NCBI GenBank assembly: GCA_934667425.1
Contig: CAKULV010000063.1
Coordinates: forward strand, 1 to 14,957
Direction: 5' to 3'
From: an uncultured Kiritimatiellota bacterium
Lineage (GTDB): Bacteria > Verrucomicrobiota > Kiritimatiellia > RFP12 > UBA1067
DNA: 14,957 nucleotides
Both the position numbers and the translations under genes were made by a program. Shown piece after piece: positions 1 to 7,371 of this stretch. Numbering within the stretch: position 1 is the first letter of the stretch; every line of letters starts with the position of its first letter. The notes beneath the pieces were generated by a model. That model made no database searches, was not told the DNA's origin, and saw nothing but the letters and a program-made list of their open reading frames with translations.

Positions 1-72
1 ACACGCTCCCCAAGATGACTTCTTGAGGATACTTTTGAGGCGGATTTCGCCTTTTCGGAAGTAGGCCTCATT
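1..72. other. Left edge: possible start of the next gene or a weak + strand hairpin
   Basis: After the DUF1016 stop codon, an ATG on the minus strand (69-71) lies one base past the TAA, with a GAGG about nine bases upstream. It opens a frame that runs off the window, beginning MRPTSEKAKSASKVSSRSHL. This Ser/Lys-rich peptide does not look like an HsdS N-terminus, and I do not recognise it. The plus strand also has an open frame entering from the left and ending at TAG 62-64. A five-pair stem (38-42 with 48-52, loop GATTT) followed by TTT could be a weak plus-strand terminator. The 72 bases are too few to choose between these readings. Confidence 0.2.
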
Positions 73-1290
73 TTAGGCGTCCTCGCTTTCGGTTGCGGTG
101 TCGCTGGCGATGGCAAGCTGCCGCCGCAGTTCGTCGATTGGCGGCAGCGCGCGCCTGAGGTTTTCGGGCATTTCGTCGGCCGTCCTGTAGGTCGCTACCC
201 CCATCGGTTTGTCAAAATCCCTGACGGCATACTCGACAAACGCCTTGTCGGCCGACTTGCAGATAATTATGCCGACGGGAGGATTCTCATGCGGTTTCTT
301 GAGGTTGTCTTCCAACGCCTGCAAGTACAGATGCAATTGCCCGAGATAGGCGGGCTTGAAACCGCCTTTTTTGAGTTCGACGGCGACGAGTGCATTCAAC
401 TCGCGGTTGAAGAACAGCAAATCGACAAACAGTTCGTGGTCTTCGACCTCAAGCCGATACTGGTTGCCGATAAACGAGAAGTCTCGCCCGAATGCCATGA
501 TGAACTTCTTTATGTTGGCCACTATGGACTTTCCCACGACGCGCTCGTCCACGTCCTCGTCGTCCGCAGCCTCGATGTCGTCGAGATTCACAAAGTCCAG
601 CAGATACTCGTCGCGGAACATCGCAAGCGTCTTTCGCGCCAATGTCACATCGGGGATCGTCGCAGTAAAGTTACTCGGCATCTTGCCGCGATGGTGGAAC
701 TCGTCGCGCTTTATGCTGTCGCGGAGCTGGTCAAGATTGAAGTGGCGCTGTGCGGCTTCATGAACGTAAAACAGCCGTTCTTCCAATGGTTTTGCCCCTG
801 ACAGAATCTCCATGTGATGCGAGAAACTAAGAGACAGGAAATCAGACGGTGATATGCCTATGCCGTCAGTCAATCTTAATTTGGCCGCCGTTGGCGGCAA
901 AATTAGTTTGATGCCCTCGTCCTCTCCAAAATCGCTCGCAGACTGTGAGCATTCTTTACCATCAGCTGCACTCATTTCCAATTTGGCAGACGGCGTCTGC
1001 CAAATTATGTCTCCCGACCATTTCTCGTAGAATTGGCGCATATTTCGTATATTTCGCGCGCCAAACCCTCGCAAGCCAGGCGCCTCCTGCTGCAACTGAC
1101 GGCTGATGGCGTCGATTACGCCAGTTCCCCATTTCTCGGTATTGGTCTTGTGCGAAACGTACCGCCCGATGCCGAAATAGAGCGGGAGCATTTCGGCGTT
1201 CGCGTTCGCGGCCACGCGGCTTTGCGCCTTTACGATGGCCGCCTTGATTTCCTTTACGGCCGAGATGATGTCTGCTGAAAGTTCTTGCAT
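73..1290 (-). CDS. DUF1016 / YhcG-like PD-(D/E)XK nuclease-domain protein
   Basis: This 405-residue protein has the two-part DUF1016 layout. The N-terminal helical part (about 1-95) carries the family signature around LRGFGARNIRNMRQFYEKW (73-91). A low-complexity linker follows (about 96-145). The middle part (about 148-200) has the LSFSHHMEIL segment. The C-terminal PD-(D/E)XK-like fold (about 265-370) shows D290 in FVDLLFF, then E305 and K307 in AVELKKG, then GQLHLYLQAL; these are plausible catalytic residues. It is probably a DNA-acting nuclease. The family is common in type I restriction-modification neighbourhoods, but its exact role is not settled. The start is supported by AAGGAG eight bases upstream; that Shine-Dalgarno overlaps the hsdM stop codon (TAAGGAG), so the gene is probably translated with hsdRM. 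It sits where an hsdS gene would often be found. The linker is encoded by two large palindromes listed separately. Confidence 0.87.
   Translation of the reverse strand: MQELSADIISAVKEIKAAIVKAQSRVAANANAEMLPLYFGIGRYVSHKTNTEKWGTGVIDAISRQLQQEAPGLRGFGARNIRNMRQFYEKWSGDIIWQTPSAKLEMSAADGKECSQSASDFGEDEGIKLILPPTAAKLRLTDGIGISPSDFLSLSFSHHMEILSGAKPLEERLFYVHEAAQRHFNLDQLRDSIKRDEFHHRGKMPSNFTATIPDVTLARKTLAMFRDEYLLDFVNLDDIEAADDEDVDERVVGKSIVANIKKFIMAFGRDFSFIGNQYRLEVEDHELFVDLLFFNRELNALVAVELKKGGFKPAYLGQLHLYLQALEDNLKKPHENPPVGIIICKSADKAFVEYAVRDFDKPMGVATYRTADEMPENLRRALPPIDELRRQLAIASDTATESEDA
877..905. repeat. Coding palindrome A in the DUF1016 linker
   Basis: Bases 877-889 pair with 893-905 around a three-base loop (890-892). 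Twelve of 13 positions pair; the exception is G883 opposite A899. CAA (871-873) and TTG (908-910) can extend the arms past a small internal loop. On the minus strand the element is read in frame and encodes LILPPTAAKL (residues 129-138). Its centre is 102 bp (34 codons) from palindrome B, and it encodes the same AKL ending. The arms use CCGCC/GGCGG where B uses CAGAC/GTCTG, so pairing is kept although the sequence differs. Confidence 0.8.
980..1006. repeat. Coding palindrome B in the DUF1016 linker
   Basis: AATTTGGCAGAC (980-991) and GTCTGCCAAATT (995-1006) form a perfect 12-bp inverted repeat around the three-base loop GGC. On the minus strand it is read in frame and encodes IWQTPSAKL (residues 96-104), directly after the N-terminal DUF1016 domain. 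Outer arms (AATTT/AAATT) and reading frame match palindrome A. A shorter stem between them (934-941 with 943-950, one wobble pair) encodes the similar CSQSAS and may be a decayed third copy. Confidence 0.85.
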
Positions 1291-1301
1291 GGCGGTACTC
1301 C

Positions 1302-2858
1302 TTATGCAAACGGGAAATCGAGGCCGAGTTCCTTGAAGTACGGCTTCAGCTTCGCGTCGATGTCCTTGATCTCACCTTGAATGTCGCGTATCTCCTTCGC
1401 CACGGCGTTGAGGTCGATTTCCGGCTCCGGCTCGAACGTATCGACATACCGGGGGATGTTGAGGTTGAATCCGTTTTCGGCGATCTCGTCCATCGAGGCG
1501 ACATGGGCGAACTTCTCCACATCCTCGCGCTTCTCGTAGGCGGCGACGATCTTGTCGATGTCCTTGTCGCGCAGGATGTTCTGGTTCTTGCCGGACTCGA
1601 ACTCCTTTGATGCGTCGATAAAGAGGATGTTCCCGGCGTTCGCGCCACGGTCGCGCTTCAGCACGAGTACGCATACGGGAATGCCGGTTCCGAAGAAGAG
1701 GTTTGCCGGAAGCCCGATCACGGCGTCCAGCACGTTCATCTTCTCAATGAGGTGACGGCGGATGACGCTCTCGGCGTCGCCTCTGAAAAGGACGCCATGC
1801 GGGAGAAGTACGACGGCGCGGCCGTCGTCATCCATGTGCCAGACCATGTGCTGGACGAATGCGAAGTCGGCCTTGCTCTTGGGCGCGAGTTTTCCGTATT
1901 CGTTGAAGCGTTCATCTTCCATGAAAGACGGTGAACTCGACCAGTGCGCCGAATAGGGTGGATTGGCGACCTGAACGCGAAACTTGCGCTCTCCGAACAA
2001 GTCGTTTTCGAGCGTATCGCCGTTGCGGATGTCAAAGTGCTTGTAGCCAATGCCACGCAAGATCATGTTCATGCGGGCGAGGTTGTAAGTCGTCGAGGTG
2101 AGTTCCTGTCCGTAGTAATTGCGCACGTTCGCATACTTCTTGAGGCGCAGCAGAAGCGACCCCGAACCGCAGGCCGGATCTGCCGCGTCCTTTACGTCCG
2201 TCAGACCGAGACACGCGAGACGGCACAGCAATTCGGCCGGACCTGACGGCGTATAGAACTCGCCCGCCTTCTTCCCGGCTGTCGCGGCAAACTGTCCGAT
2301 TAGGTACTCGTAGGCGTTGCCGAGGATGTCGATCCTCGTATCTTCCACGGAAAAGCCGATGCCGTCCAGCGAGGCAATGATCTCGGCCATCACCTTGCTC
2401 CGCTCCTTCACCGTATGACCGAGTTTCGAAGAGTCGAGCTGCATATCCGAGAAGAGCCCGTCGAAATCGTCCTGCGACTCCGTGCCAAGCGTCGATTCAA
2501 TGAGAGAGTTGATCGCCGCCTGAAGGAACTCGATGTCGAAGGAACGGTTTTCAACCATCGCCACCATCGTGCGGAAGAGGTACTTCGGCTCGATAACATA
2601 TCCAAGATCGCCTATGGAAATCTGCGTAAGCGCATCGTAGTATTCCTCTTTCTTCCAGGCCTCCTCATATGTCAATCCGTCGTGCTTAAGGTTCTTGGCC
2701 ATGTATTTTTCCGTCCTGTCGGAAAGATAGTAGTAGAAGATCATGCCGAGAATGTAATTCTTGAACTCGTATGCCTCCATATTGCCGCGCAACGCATTGG
2801 CCATCGTCCACAACTTCGCGCAAAGGGCCTTCTGGTGTGCCTGTATAGTCTCTTTCAT
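1302..2858 (-). CDS. hsdM: Type I restriction-modification DNA methyltransferase subunit (HsdM)
   Basis: This 518-residue protein is full length for an HsdM. The N-terminal helical domain (about 1-150, starting MKETIQAHQKALCAKLW) matches the HsdM_N type. The N6-adenine methyltransferase domain shows GEFYTP (199-204), SAM-binding motif I DPACGSGS (227-234) and catalytic NPPY (299-302). The C-terminal tail (about 480-518) is predicted coiled coil and usually contacts HsdS or HsdR. It transfers a methyl group from S-adenosylmethionine to adenine in the site chosen by HsdS. Overall resemblance is to EcoR124-like (type IC) HsdM, tentatively. The start is supported by AAGGA about 11 bases upstream, overlapping the hsdR TAA, so the genes are probably translationally coupled. 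No intact hsdS is in the window, so specificity must come from elsewhere or from beyond the left edge. Confidence 0.96.
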   Translation of the reverse strand: MKETIQAHQKALCAKLWTMANALRGNMEAYEFKNYILGMIFYYYLSDRTEKYMAKNLKHDGLTYEEAWKKEEYYDALTQISIGDLGYVIEPKYLFRTMVAMVENRSFDIEFLQAAINSLIESTLGTESQDDFDGLFSDMQLDSSKLGHTVKERSKVMAEIIASLDGIGFSVEDTRIDILGNAYEYLIGQFAATAGKKAGEFYTPSGPAELLCRLACLGLTDVKDAADPACGSGSLLLRLKKYANVRNYYGQELTSTTYNLARMNMILRGIGYKHFDIRNGDTLENDLFGERKFRVQVANPPYSAHWSSSPSFMEDERFNEYGKLAPKSKADFAFVQHMVWHMDDDGRAVVLLPHGVLFRGDAESVIRRHLIEKMNVLDAVIGLPANLFFGTGIPVCVLVLKRDRGANAGNILFIDASKEFESGKNQNILRDKDIDKIVAAYEKREDVEKFAHVASMDEIAENGFNLNIPRYVDTFEPEPEIDLNAVAKEIRDIQGEIKDIDAKLKPYFKELGLDFPFA

Positions 2859-2870
2859 TGCAGATGTTCC

Positions 2871-5642
2871 TTACTGGAATTTCTCCGTGAGAGTGGAAAT
2901 GAAATCGGCAATCCGATTGCCCAACTCGATTTTCTTCAATAGCGGAAGCGGCTTCTCGATCTTGTCACGGATCGCACCTACGCTGATCGTGCCGGAAAAT
3001 TCGAACTCTGCCACAAGTCCTGCGACAAGGTCGGCAGACAGATCTTCCGCACTGGCGAATGCCTCGATCTCTTTGCGCTTCTCCTCGTTCTCGAAGTCGT
3101 TGTACGCAGAATCCACTTCGTCGGCGTTGTCGAGACCGACGACGATGCTGTCGAGGAAGTGTTTGAGGAGTTCGGACTTCTTGCGAAGCTGCGGATTGTC
3201 CGTGCGGTCGATCTCCTCTTTGATGTGTTCGATGTCCGCGTTCTTTCCACCCTCGTTCCCAAAGCGAATGTTGCGGATGAGGTTCATGATGTATGCGACG
3301 TTGATGCGGTCGGACTCCATCAGCTCGATGCAGAAGTCGACGTCATTCAGGACGGACGCGACGTTGCGAGCGTTGCGGTTCCTCTGGTAGAGCATGAGGT
3401 ACTTGCTCTTGTAGTCCTCGTACTCCTGCTCGGACATGACGAGCGGCGACTTGTCGATGGTGAACTCGACAAAGGTCTTCAGCGACTGGAGGTACTTCGT
3501 CAGCTCTCGGAATACGACGACGAACCGCCGCTGCTCCTCCTCGCTCTGCATCGTATCGACATTCTCCGGGAAGAGCGCGACCTCCTTCAGCTTGAGCGCG
3601 TACTCGTTGAACTTGGCGACATAGTAGTCAAAGCCGGGCGCGACCACGCCATCGAACGGTTTTTGCATCTTCGAGAAAAGCGCAAGAGCCTCGTCCGTGC
3701 GTCGCTTGAGATTTCGGTAGCAGATGACGATGCCGAACGGCTTTGTCTCCTTCTCCACGCGGTTGGTGCGGGAGTACGCCTGGAGCAGCGTGTGGTACTG
3801 AAGCTCTTTGTCCACGTAGAGTACCGAGAGCGGTTTGGAATCAAAGCCCGTGAGGAACATATCCACCACGAGCAGGATGTCGAGCTGCTGGGTCTTCTTG
3901 CCCTTGACGCGATCCGAGACGTCCTTATGGTAGGCGGCGAAGGTGTCCGTGGAGAAGTTCGTGCCATAGCGGGCGTTGTAGTCGCCGATGATGCGCTCCA
4001 GGGCGTCGCGGCTCAACTCGTCCCTGCCCTCGGCGTCCTCGTTCGCGCCGTAGGTGAATATCGCGCCGACGGAAAGGTTGTGGTCGATGGACTTGAAGAG
4101 GTCGTAGTAGCGGATGAGCGTCGGGATGGACGAGACGGCGAAGATGGCCGTGTACTGGCAATTGCGCGTCCGGGACTTGTGGTTGCTGATGATGTGGTTT
4201 GCGATGAGCGTCAGCCGCTCGTCCGCGCCGTACACCTCCTCCGTGTCGATCCCCTCGACGAGCGTGCCGTCCTCCTGCTCGTATTTGCCCTTGACCGTCT
4301 TGATGTATTCGATGTGGAAGCCGAGGACGTTGTTGTCGAAAATGGCGTCCTTGATGAGGTAGTTGTGCAGGCACTCGCCGAAAAGCGTCTCGGTGGTGAG
4401 GACTCGATGCCCCTCCGTCATGCCGTTCACCTCGAAGCGGGGCGTCCCGGTGAAGCCGAAGAACTGCGCGTTTGCGAAGTGCCGGACGATGTCGCGGTGC
4501 ATGTCGCCGAACTGGCTGCGGTGGCATTCGTCGATGATGAACACGACTTTCTCGTTCTTGTAGGCTTCCATCACCTTCGCGTAGCGCGTTCCCTTGACGG
4601 CGATCGCCATCTTCTGCATCGTCGTGACGATGAGTTGCCGGCTCTTGTCCTTCATCTGTCCGACGAGAACATCCGTCTTGTCTGTCGCGTCAACGGAGCC
4701 CTGCTCGAACTTGTTGAACTCCTCGGTGGTCTGCGAATCGAGGTCTTTGCGGTCAACAAGGAATATCACCTTCTTGATCTCCGGGCGGGCGGCGAGAATC
4801 TGCGCGGTCTTGAACGAGGTGAGCGTCTTGCCCGCGCCGGTCGTGTGCCAGATGTAGGCGTTCTTCGAGGTGAGCGTCGCCTGACGCACGAGGGCTTCCA
4901 CGGCATAGACCTGATACGGACGCATCACCAGCAGAATCCTGTCCGTGTCGTTCAGGACCATGTAGCGCGAAAGCATCTTCACGATGTGGTCGCGGGCAAG
5001 GAACGATTCGGCAAAGTCCTTCAGATTCGTGAGGCGGACGTTCTGCCGGTCCGTCCAGAAGAACGCCAGCGCATAGAGAAGCTGCCTGTCGGAGTTGGCG
5101 AAATACTTTGTGTCCAGGCCGTTGGACACGACGAAAATCTGAACGTAGTGAAACAGCCCTCCGTAGGAGTGCTTCTTGTAGCGCATGATCTGATTGACGG
5201 CCTCGCGGATGTCGATTCCGCGCCGCTTCAGCTCGATCTGCACGAGCGGGAGGCCGTTCACGAGGATGGTCACGTCGTAGCGGTTCTTGTACTTGCCGAT
5301 GATGGTGGTCTGGTGCGTGACCTGAAAGATGTTCTTCGTGGGGTCGTCGGGATTGAAGAACGAGAGGTATGGCTTTGTGCCGTCGTCGCGTTCAAGGACG
5401 AACTTGTCGCGCAGCACCTTCGCGCCCTGGAATACCGACTTGCCTTTAAGAAGATTGAACACCCGCTCCCATTCCTTGTCGGAAAGCGGCCCCGCGAGTT
5501 TGTCCTTGTTGAAGGCCTCGAACTGCGCCTTGAAGTTGGCCTCCAACGCCTCCTCGTCGGCAATGGCGACAGGAGCGAACCTCTGTTCGCTCAACTGCGC
5601 GATAAGCTGGTGCTCAAGCTGCGCTTCGCTCTGATATGCCAT
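2871..5642 (-). CDS. hsdR: Type I restriction endonuclease motor subunit (HsdR)
   Basis: With the ATG at 5640-5642 the protein has 923 residues. I prefer this start because AGTAGGT lies five bases upstream; the frame also allows a GTG start at 5676-5678, but no Shine-Dalgarno precedes that. The N-terminal nuclease domain has D123 (RYDVTIL) and E137/K139 (QIELKRR), the PD-(D/E)XK triad. The superfamily 2 translocase follows: Walker A TTGAGKT (267-273), DECH box (371-374), GFTGTPR (396-402) and a later SRTNR motif VI. The C-terminal helical region would dock on the methyltransferase. HsdR translocates unmodified DNA with ATP and cleaves at a distance. It opens a compact hsdR-hsdM-DUF1016 operon. 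It is separated by 84 bp from the permease gene upstream, with no clear promoter. All motifs look intact. Confidence 0.96.
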   Translation of the reverse strand: MAYQSEAQLEHQLIAQLSEQRFAPVAIADEEALEANFKAQFEAFNKDKLAGPLSDKEWERVFNLLKGKSVFQGAKVLRDKFVLERDDGTKPYLSFFNPDDPTKNIFQVTHQTTIIGKYKNRYDVTILVNGLPLVQIELKRRGIDIREAVNQIMRYKKHSYGGLFHYVQIFVVSNGLDTKYFANSDRQLLYALAFFWTDRQNVRLTNLKDFAESFLARDHIVKMLSRYMVLNDTDRILLVMRPYQVYAVEALVRQATLTSKNAYIWHTTGAGKTLTSFKTAQILAARPEIKKVIFLVDRKDLDSQTTEEFNKFEQGSVDATDKTDVLVGQMKDKSRQLIVTTMQKMAIAVKGTRYAKVMEAYKNEKVVFIIDECHRSQFGDMHRDIVRHFANAQFFGFTGTPRFEVNGMTEGHRVLTTETLFGECLHNYLIKDAIFDNNVLGFHIEYIKTVKGKYEQEDGTLVEGIDTEEVYGADERLTLIANHIISNHKSRTRNCQYTAIFAVSSIPTLIRYYDLFKSIDHNLSVGAIFTYGANEDAEGRDELSRDALERIIGDYNARYGTNFSTDTFAAYHKDVSDRVKGKKTQQLDILLVVDMFLTGFDSKPLSVLYVDKELQYHTLLQAYSRTNRVEKETKPFGIVICYRNLKRRTDEALALFSKMQKPFDGVVAPGFDYYVAKFNEYALKLKEVALFPENVDTMQSEEEQRRFVVVFRELTKYLQSLKTFVEFTIDKSPLVMSEQEYEDYKSKYLMLYQRNRNARNVASVLNDVDFCIELMESDRINVAYIMNLIRNIRFGNEGGKNADIEHIKEEIDRTDNPQLRKKSELLKHFLDSIVVGLDNADEVDSAYNDFENEEKRKEIEAFASAEDLSADLVAGLVAEFEFSGTISVGAIRDKIEKPLPLLKKIELGNRIADFISTLTEKFQ

Positions 5643-5726
5643 ATCAAACCTACTACTGAGGAACGCCGGATATTTCACTTTTGCGTCGAGGACGCGATGC
5701 CATGATTTTCCAACTCAATGCCTCGG

Positions 5727-6956
5727 CTATGCCTTGCCGAGGGCATCGACCGGGCGTTTGCAAGCCGCAAGCAGTGCCGGGACGAGCGATGCGAGGATGC
5801 CAAACGTATACACGATCGCCACCACCCACACGACATCGGAGGCGACAAGCCTATATGGAATCGAATCGAGCCCATACACGGCTTTTGGAAACACCTCTAT
5901 CCCGAAATGGGCCAGTTTCTCCACGAGCGTCTGCAGGTTCGCAAGCACTCCCCATGCGGCAAGCAGCCCAAGGATCACGCCGACCGTACACTGGAACAGC
6001 CCATGCACCATGAATACGGCCATGATGCGACGCTTGGGGAAGCGGAGCGCCTTCAGAAGGCCTATTTCCGCCGTCTTCTGCACGGTGAGGACGAGGAGCG
6101 TGTTCATCACGCAGAAAAGGGCCACCACGGTTATGAGCATCAGCAGCAGAGCCGTCATGTTCTTCTCCACCGCAAGCGCATTGAACAGTTCGCGGTCTGC
6201 CTCTCGCCACGTTATCATGCGCCCATCCGCGACCTTGCGCACCTCATCGCACACGCTGTCGAACTGGGCCGGCACGGCCGGCTGTTCGCACTTTACGTGT
6301 ATGGCGAACACGCCACCCTTGTCCAGCCCCATGAGTTCCCGCATGTTGGCGAGCGAGGCGACTGCAAAGCCGGAGTCATAGTCGCGCTGTCCGGATGAGA
6401 ATATGCCCGCCACACGCCATTTCACGGGCAGGACGATTTCGTCACGGTCAACGAGCGTCTTCGGAGAATACACCGTAACGTCATCACCTGTCCATACGCC
6501 GAGCTGCCTCGCGAGATCTACGCCCAGTACAATGGAATCGCCGTCAAGGTCATATGTTCCAGACCGCGGAGCCCCAAGCCTGTACGCCTTGCTGAACCTT
6601 TGCTGGTCGATGCCAAGCACGATAGGCGCGGAAACGCGGCCATCGTGCTCCAGCAGACACCGGGTGTCAATCTCCGGGGTGGCGGCGACAACCCCCGGGA
6701 TCTTCTCTATCCTGTCCACTATCGCATCTTCGTTCTCTATGACCCTGCCAGACGCATAGGGAACGATGGATATGTGGGGCTTGAAGTCGAGTATCTTCCT
6801 TTCCCACATGTCGCCGAAGCCGGTCATCACCGCCCGCACGATTATGACGGCGGAGACCCCCAGTAGTACACCCAAAACCGAAACGCACGTGATGACAGAC
6901 GTCACCGAGCGTTTCGGCTTCAGGTACTTCAATGCCAGAAAGAGGGGAAAGGGCAT
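5727..6956 (-). CDS. LolC/LolE-family ABC transporter permease
   Basis: This 409-residue protein has the LolC/E (FtsX/MacB-like) topology: one N-terminal membrane helix (about 19-43), a large periplasmic domain (about 50-260, MacB_PCD type), then three C-terminal helices (about 267-292, 311-339, 373-397). KTAEIGLLKALRFPKRRIMAVF (294-315) is the characteristic cytoplasmic coupling segment between helices. LolCDE extracts lipoproteins from the inner membrane for transfer to LolA. A single LolC/E gene, as here, probably forms a homodimer. The partner ATPase LolD is not next to it: the following genes encode type I restriction-modification. The start is eight bases after the exbD stop and has no Shine-Dalgarno, so translational coupling to exbD is likely. 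A macrolide-exporter-type MacB permease is less likely because the ATPase domain is absent. Confidence 0.88.
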   Translation of the reverse strand: MPFPLFLALKYLKPKRSVTSVITCVSVLGVLLGVSAVIIVRAVMTGFGDMWERKILDFKPHISIVPYASGRVIENEDAIVDRIEKIPGVVAATPEIDTRCLLEHDGRVSAPIVLGIDQQRFSKAYRLGAPRSGTYDLDGDSIVLGVDLARQLGVWTGDDVTVYSPKTLVDRDEIVLPVKWRVAGIFSSGQRDYDSGFAVASLANMRELMGLDKGGVFAIHVKCEQPAVPAQFDSVCDEVRKVADGRMITWREADRELFNALAVEKNMTALLLMLITVVALFCVMNTLLVLTVQKTAEIGLLKALRFPKRRIMAVFMVHGLFQCTVGVILGLLAAWGVLANLQTLVEKLAHFGIEVFPKAVYGLDSIPYRLVASDVVWVVAIVYTFGILASLVPALLAACKRPVDALGKA

Positions 6957-6964
6957 TGACTATG

Positions 6965-7357
6965 CTATATGGTGAACACGGATACGTTGAACATCTTGTA
7001 CTTGCTGCACGTGTCAAGGGCAAACACAAGATATTTGTGATACGAGTCCAACGAGCAGCGGATGGTGACCATCGCGCTCTTCGACGTCTTCGATATCTCG
7101 CGAATGCTCTGGTCGAACTGCTTCGGGCTCATGAGCCGCCCGTTGAACACCAGCCCGCCGGAACCGATGTCAATCTTCACCTGGGTGTCGTTCTCCTCGG
7201 AAGACGAGGATGACGCAGGCGCCGGACGGTTTGCGTTAAGCTTGGAGAAGATGTCCTCCTGCTTGATCGTGACGACGAAGAATATGATCAGCTCGAACAC
7301 CACGTCGATCATCGGCGTCATGTCAAGCTGCGGATTCTCCTGCGGTTTACGTGCCAT
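6965..7357 (-). CDS. ExbD/TolR-family protein, second copy
   Basis: This 130-residue protein has the ExbD/TolR layout: a short cytoplasmic N-terminus, one membrane helix (about 14-31) and a periplasmic domain. D18 in PMIDVVFEL is at the position of the proton-carrying aspartate of ExbD. Residues 1-30 differ from the neighbouring ExbD at only one position (P5 instead of A5), but the rest has diverged strongly. It has a Ser-rich spacer (about 47-54) and lacks the usual IRAD strand near the C-terminus, having IRCSLDSYHKY instead. The family couples proton flow through ExbB/TolQ to envelope work. GGAG about ten bases upstream supports the start. The gene is 14 bp after the first exbD and 8 bp before the permease gene. 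Divergence of the periplasmic half suggests a distinct partner. Confidence 0.9.
   Translation of the reverse strand: MARKPQENPQLDMTPMIDVVFELIIFFVVTIKQEDIFSKLNANRPAPASSSSSEENDTQVKIDIGSGGLVFNGRLMSPKQFDQSIREISKTSKSAMVTIRCSLDSYHKYLVFALDTCSKYKMFNVSVFTI
7268..7357. repeat. 90-bp direct repeat, copy 2 (5' end of the second exbD)
   Basis: This segment matches 7702-7791 at 85 of 90 bases by eye. The first 57 bases (7268-7324) are identical without a gap, including all third codon positions. It covers the start codon through residue 30. Outside the block the two exbD genes are barely alignable. Confidence 0.9.
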
Positions 7358-7371
7358 CTGAATGCGCTCCG

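Noticed and set aside
3159..5705. Long plus-strand open frame of 848 codons opposite hsdR
   Set aside because: Its translation is a low-complexity run of V, L, R, E and D without any domain, as expected from the antisense of a codon-biased gene. The hsdR motifs on the other strand are unambiguous.
5721..5742. Stem CCTCGGC/GCCGAGG over the permease stop codon as an intrinsic terminator
   Set aside because: The stem overlaps the stop codon and is followed on the minus strand by mixed sequence rather than a T-tract, so termination is not supported.
6966..6981. TATAGC seven bases before the permease ATG as a third leaderless promoter
   Set aside because: The hexamer matches TATAAT at only four of six positions, there is no -35, and the gene is eight bases after exbD, so coupling explains it better.
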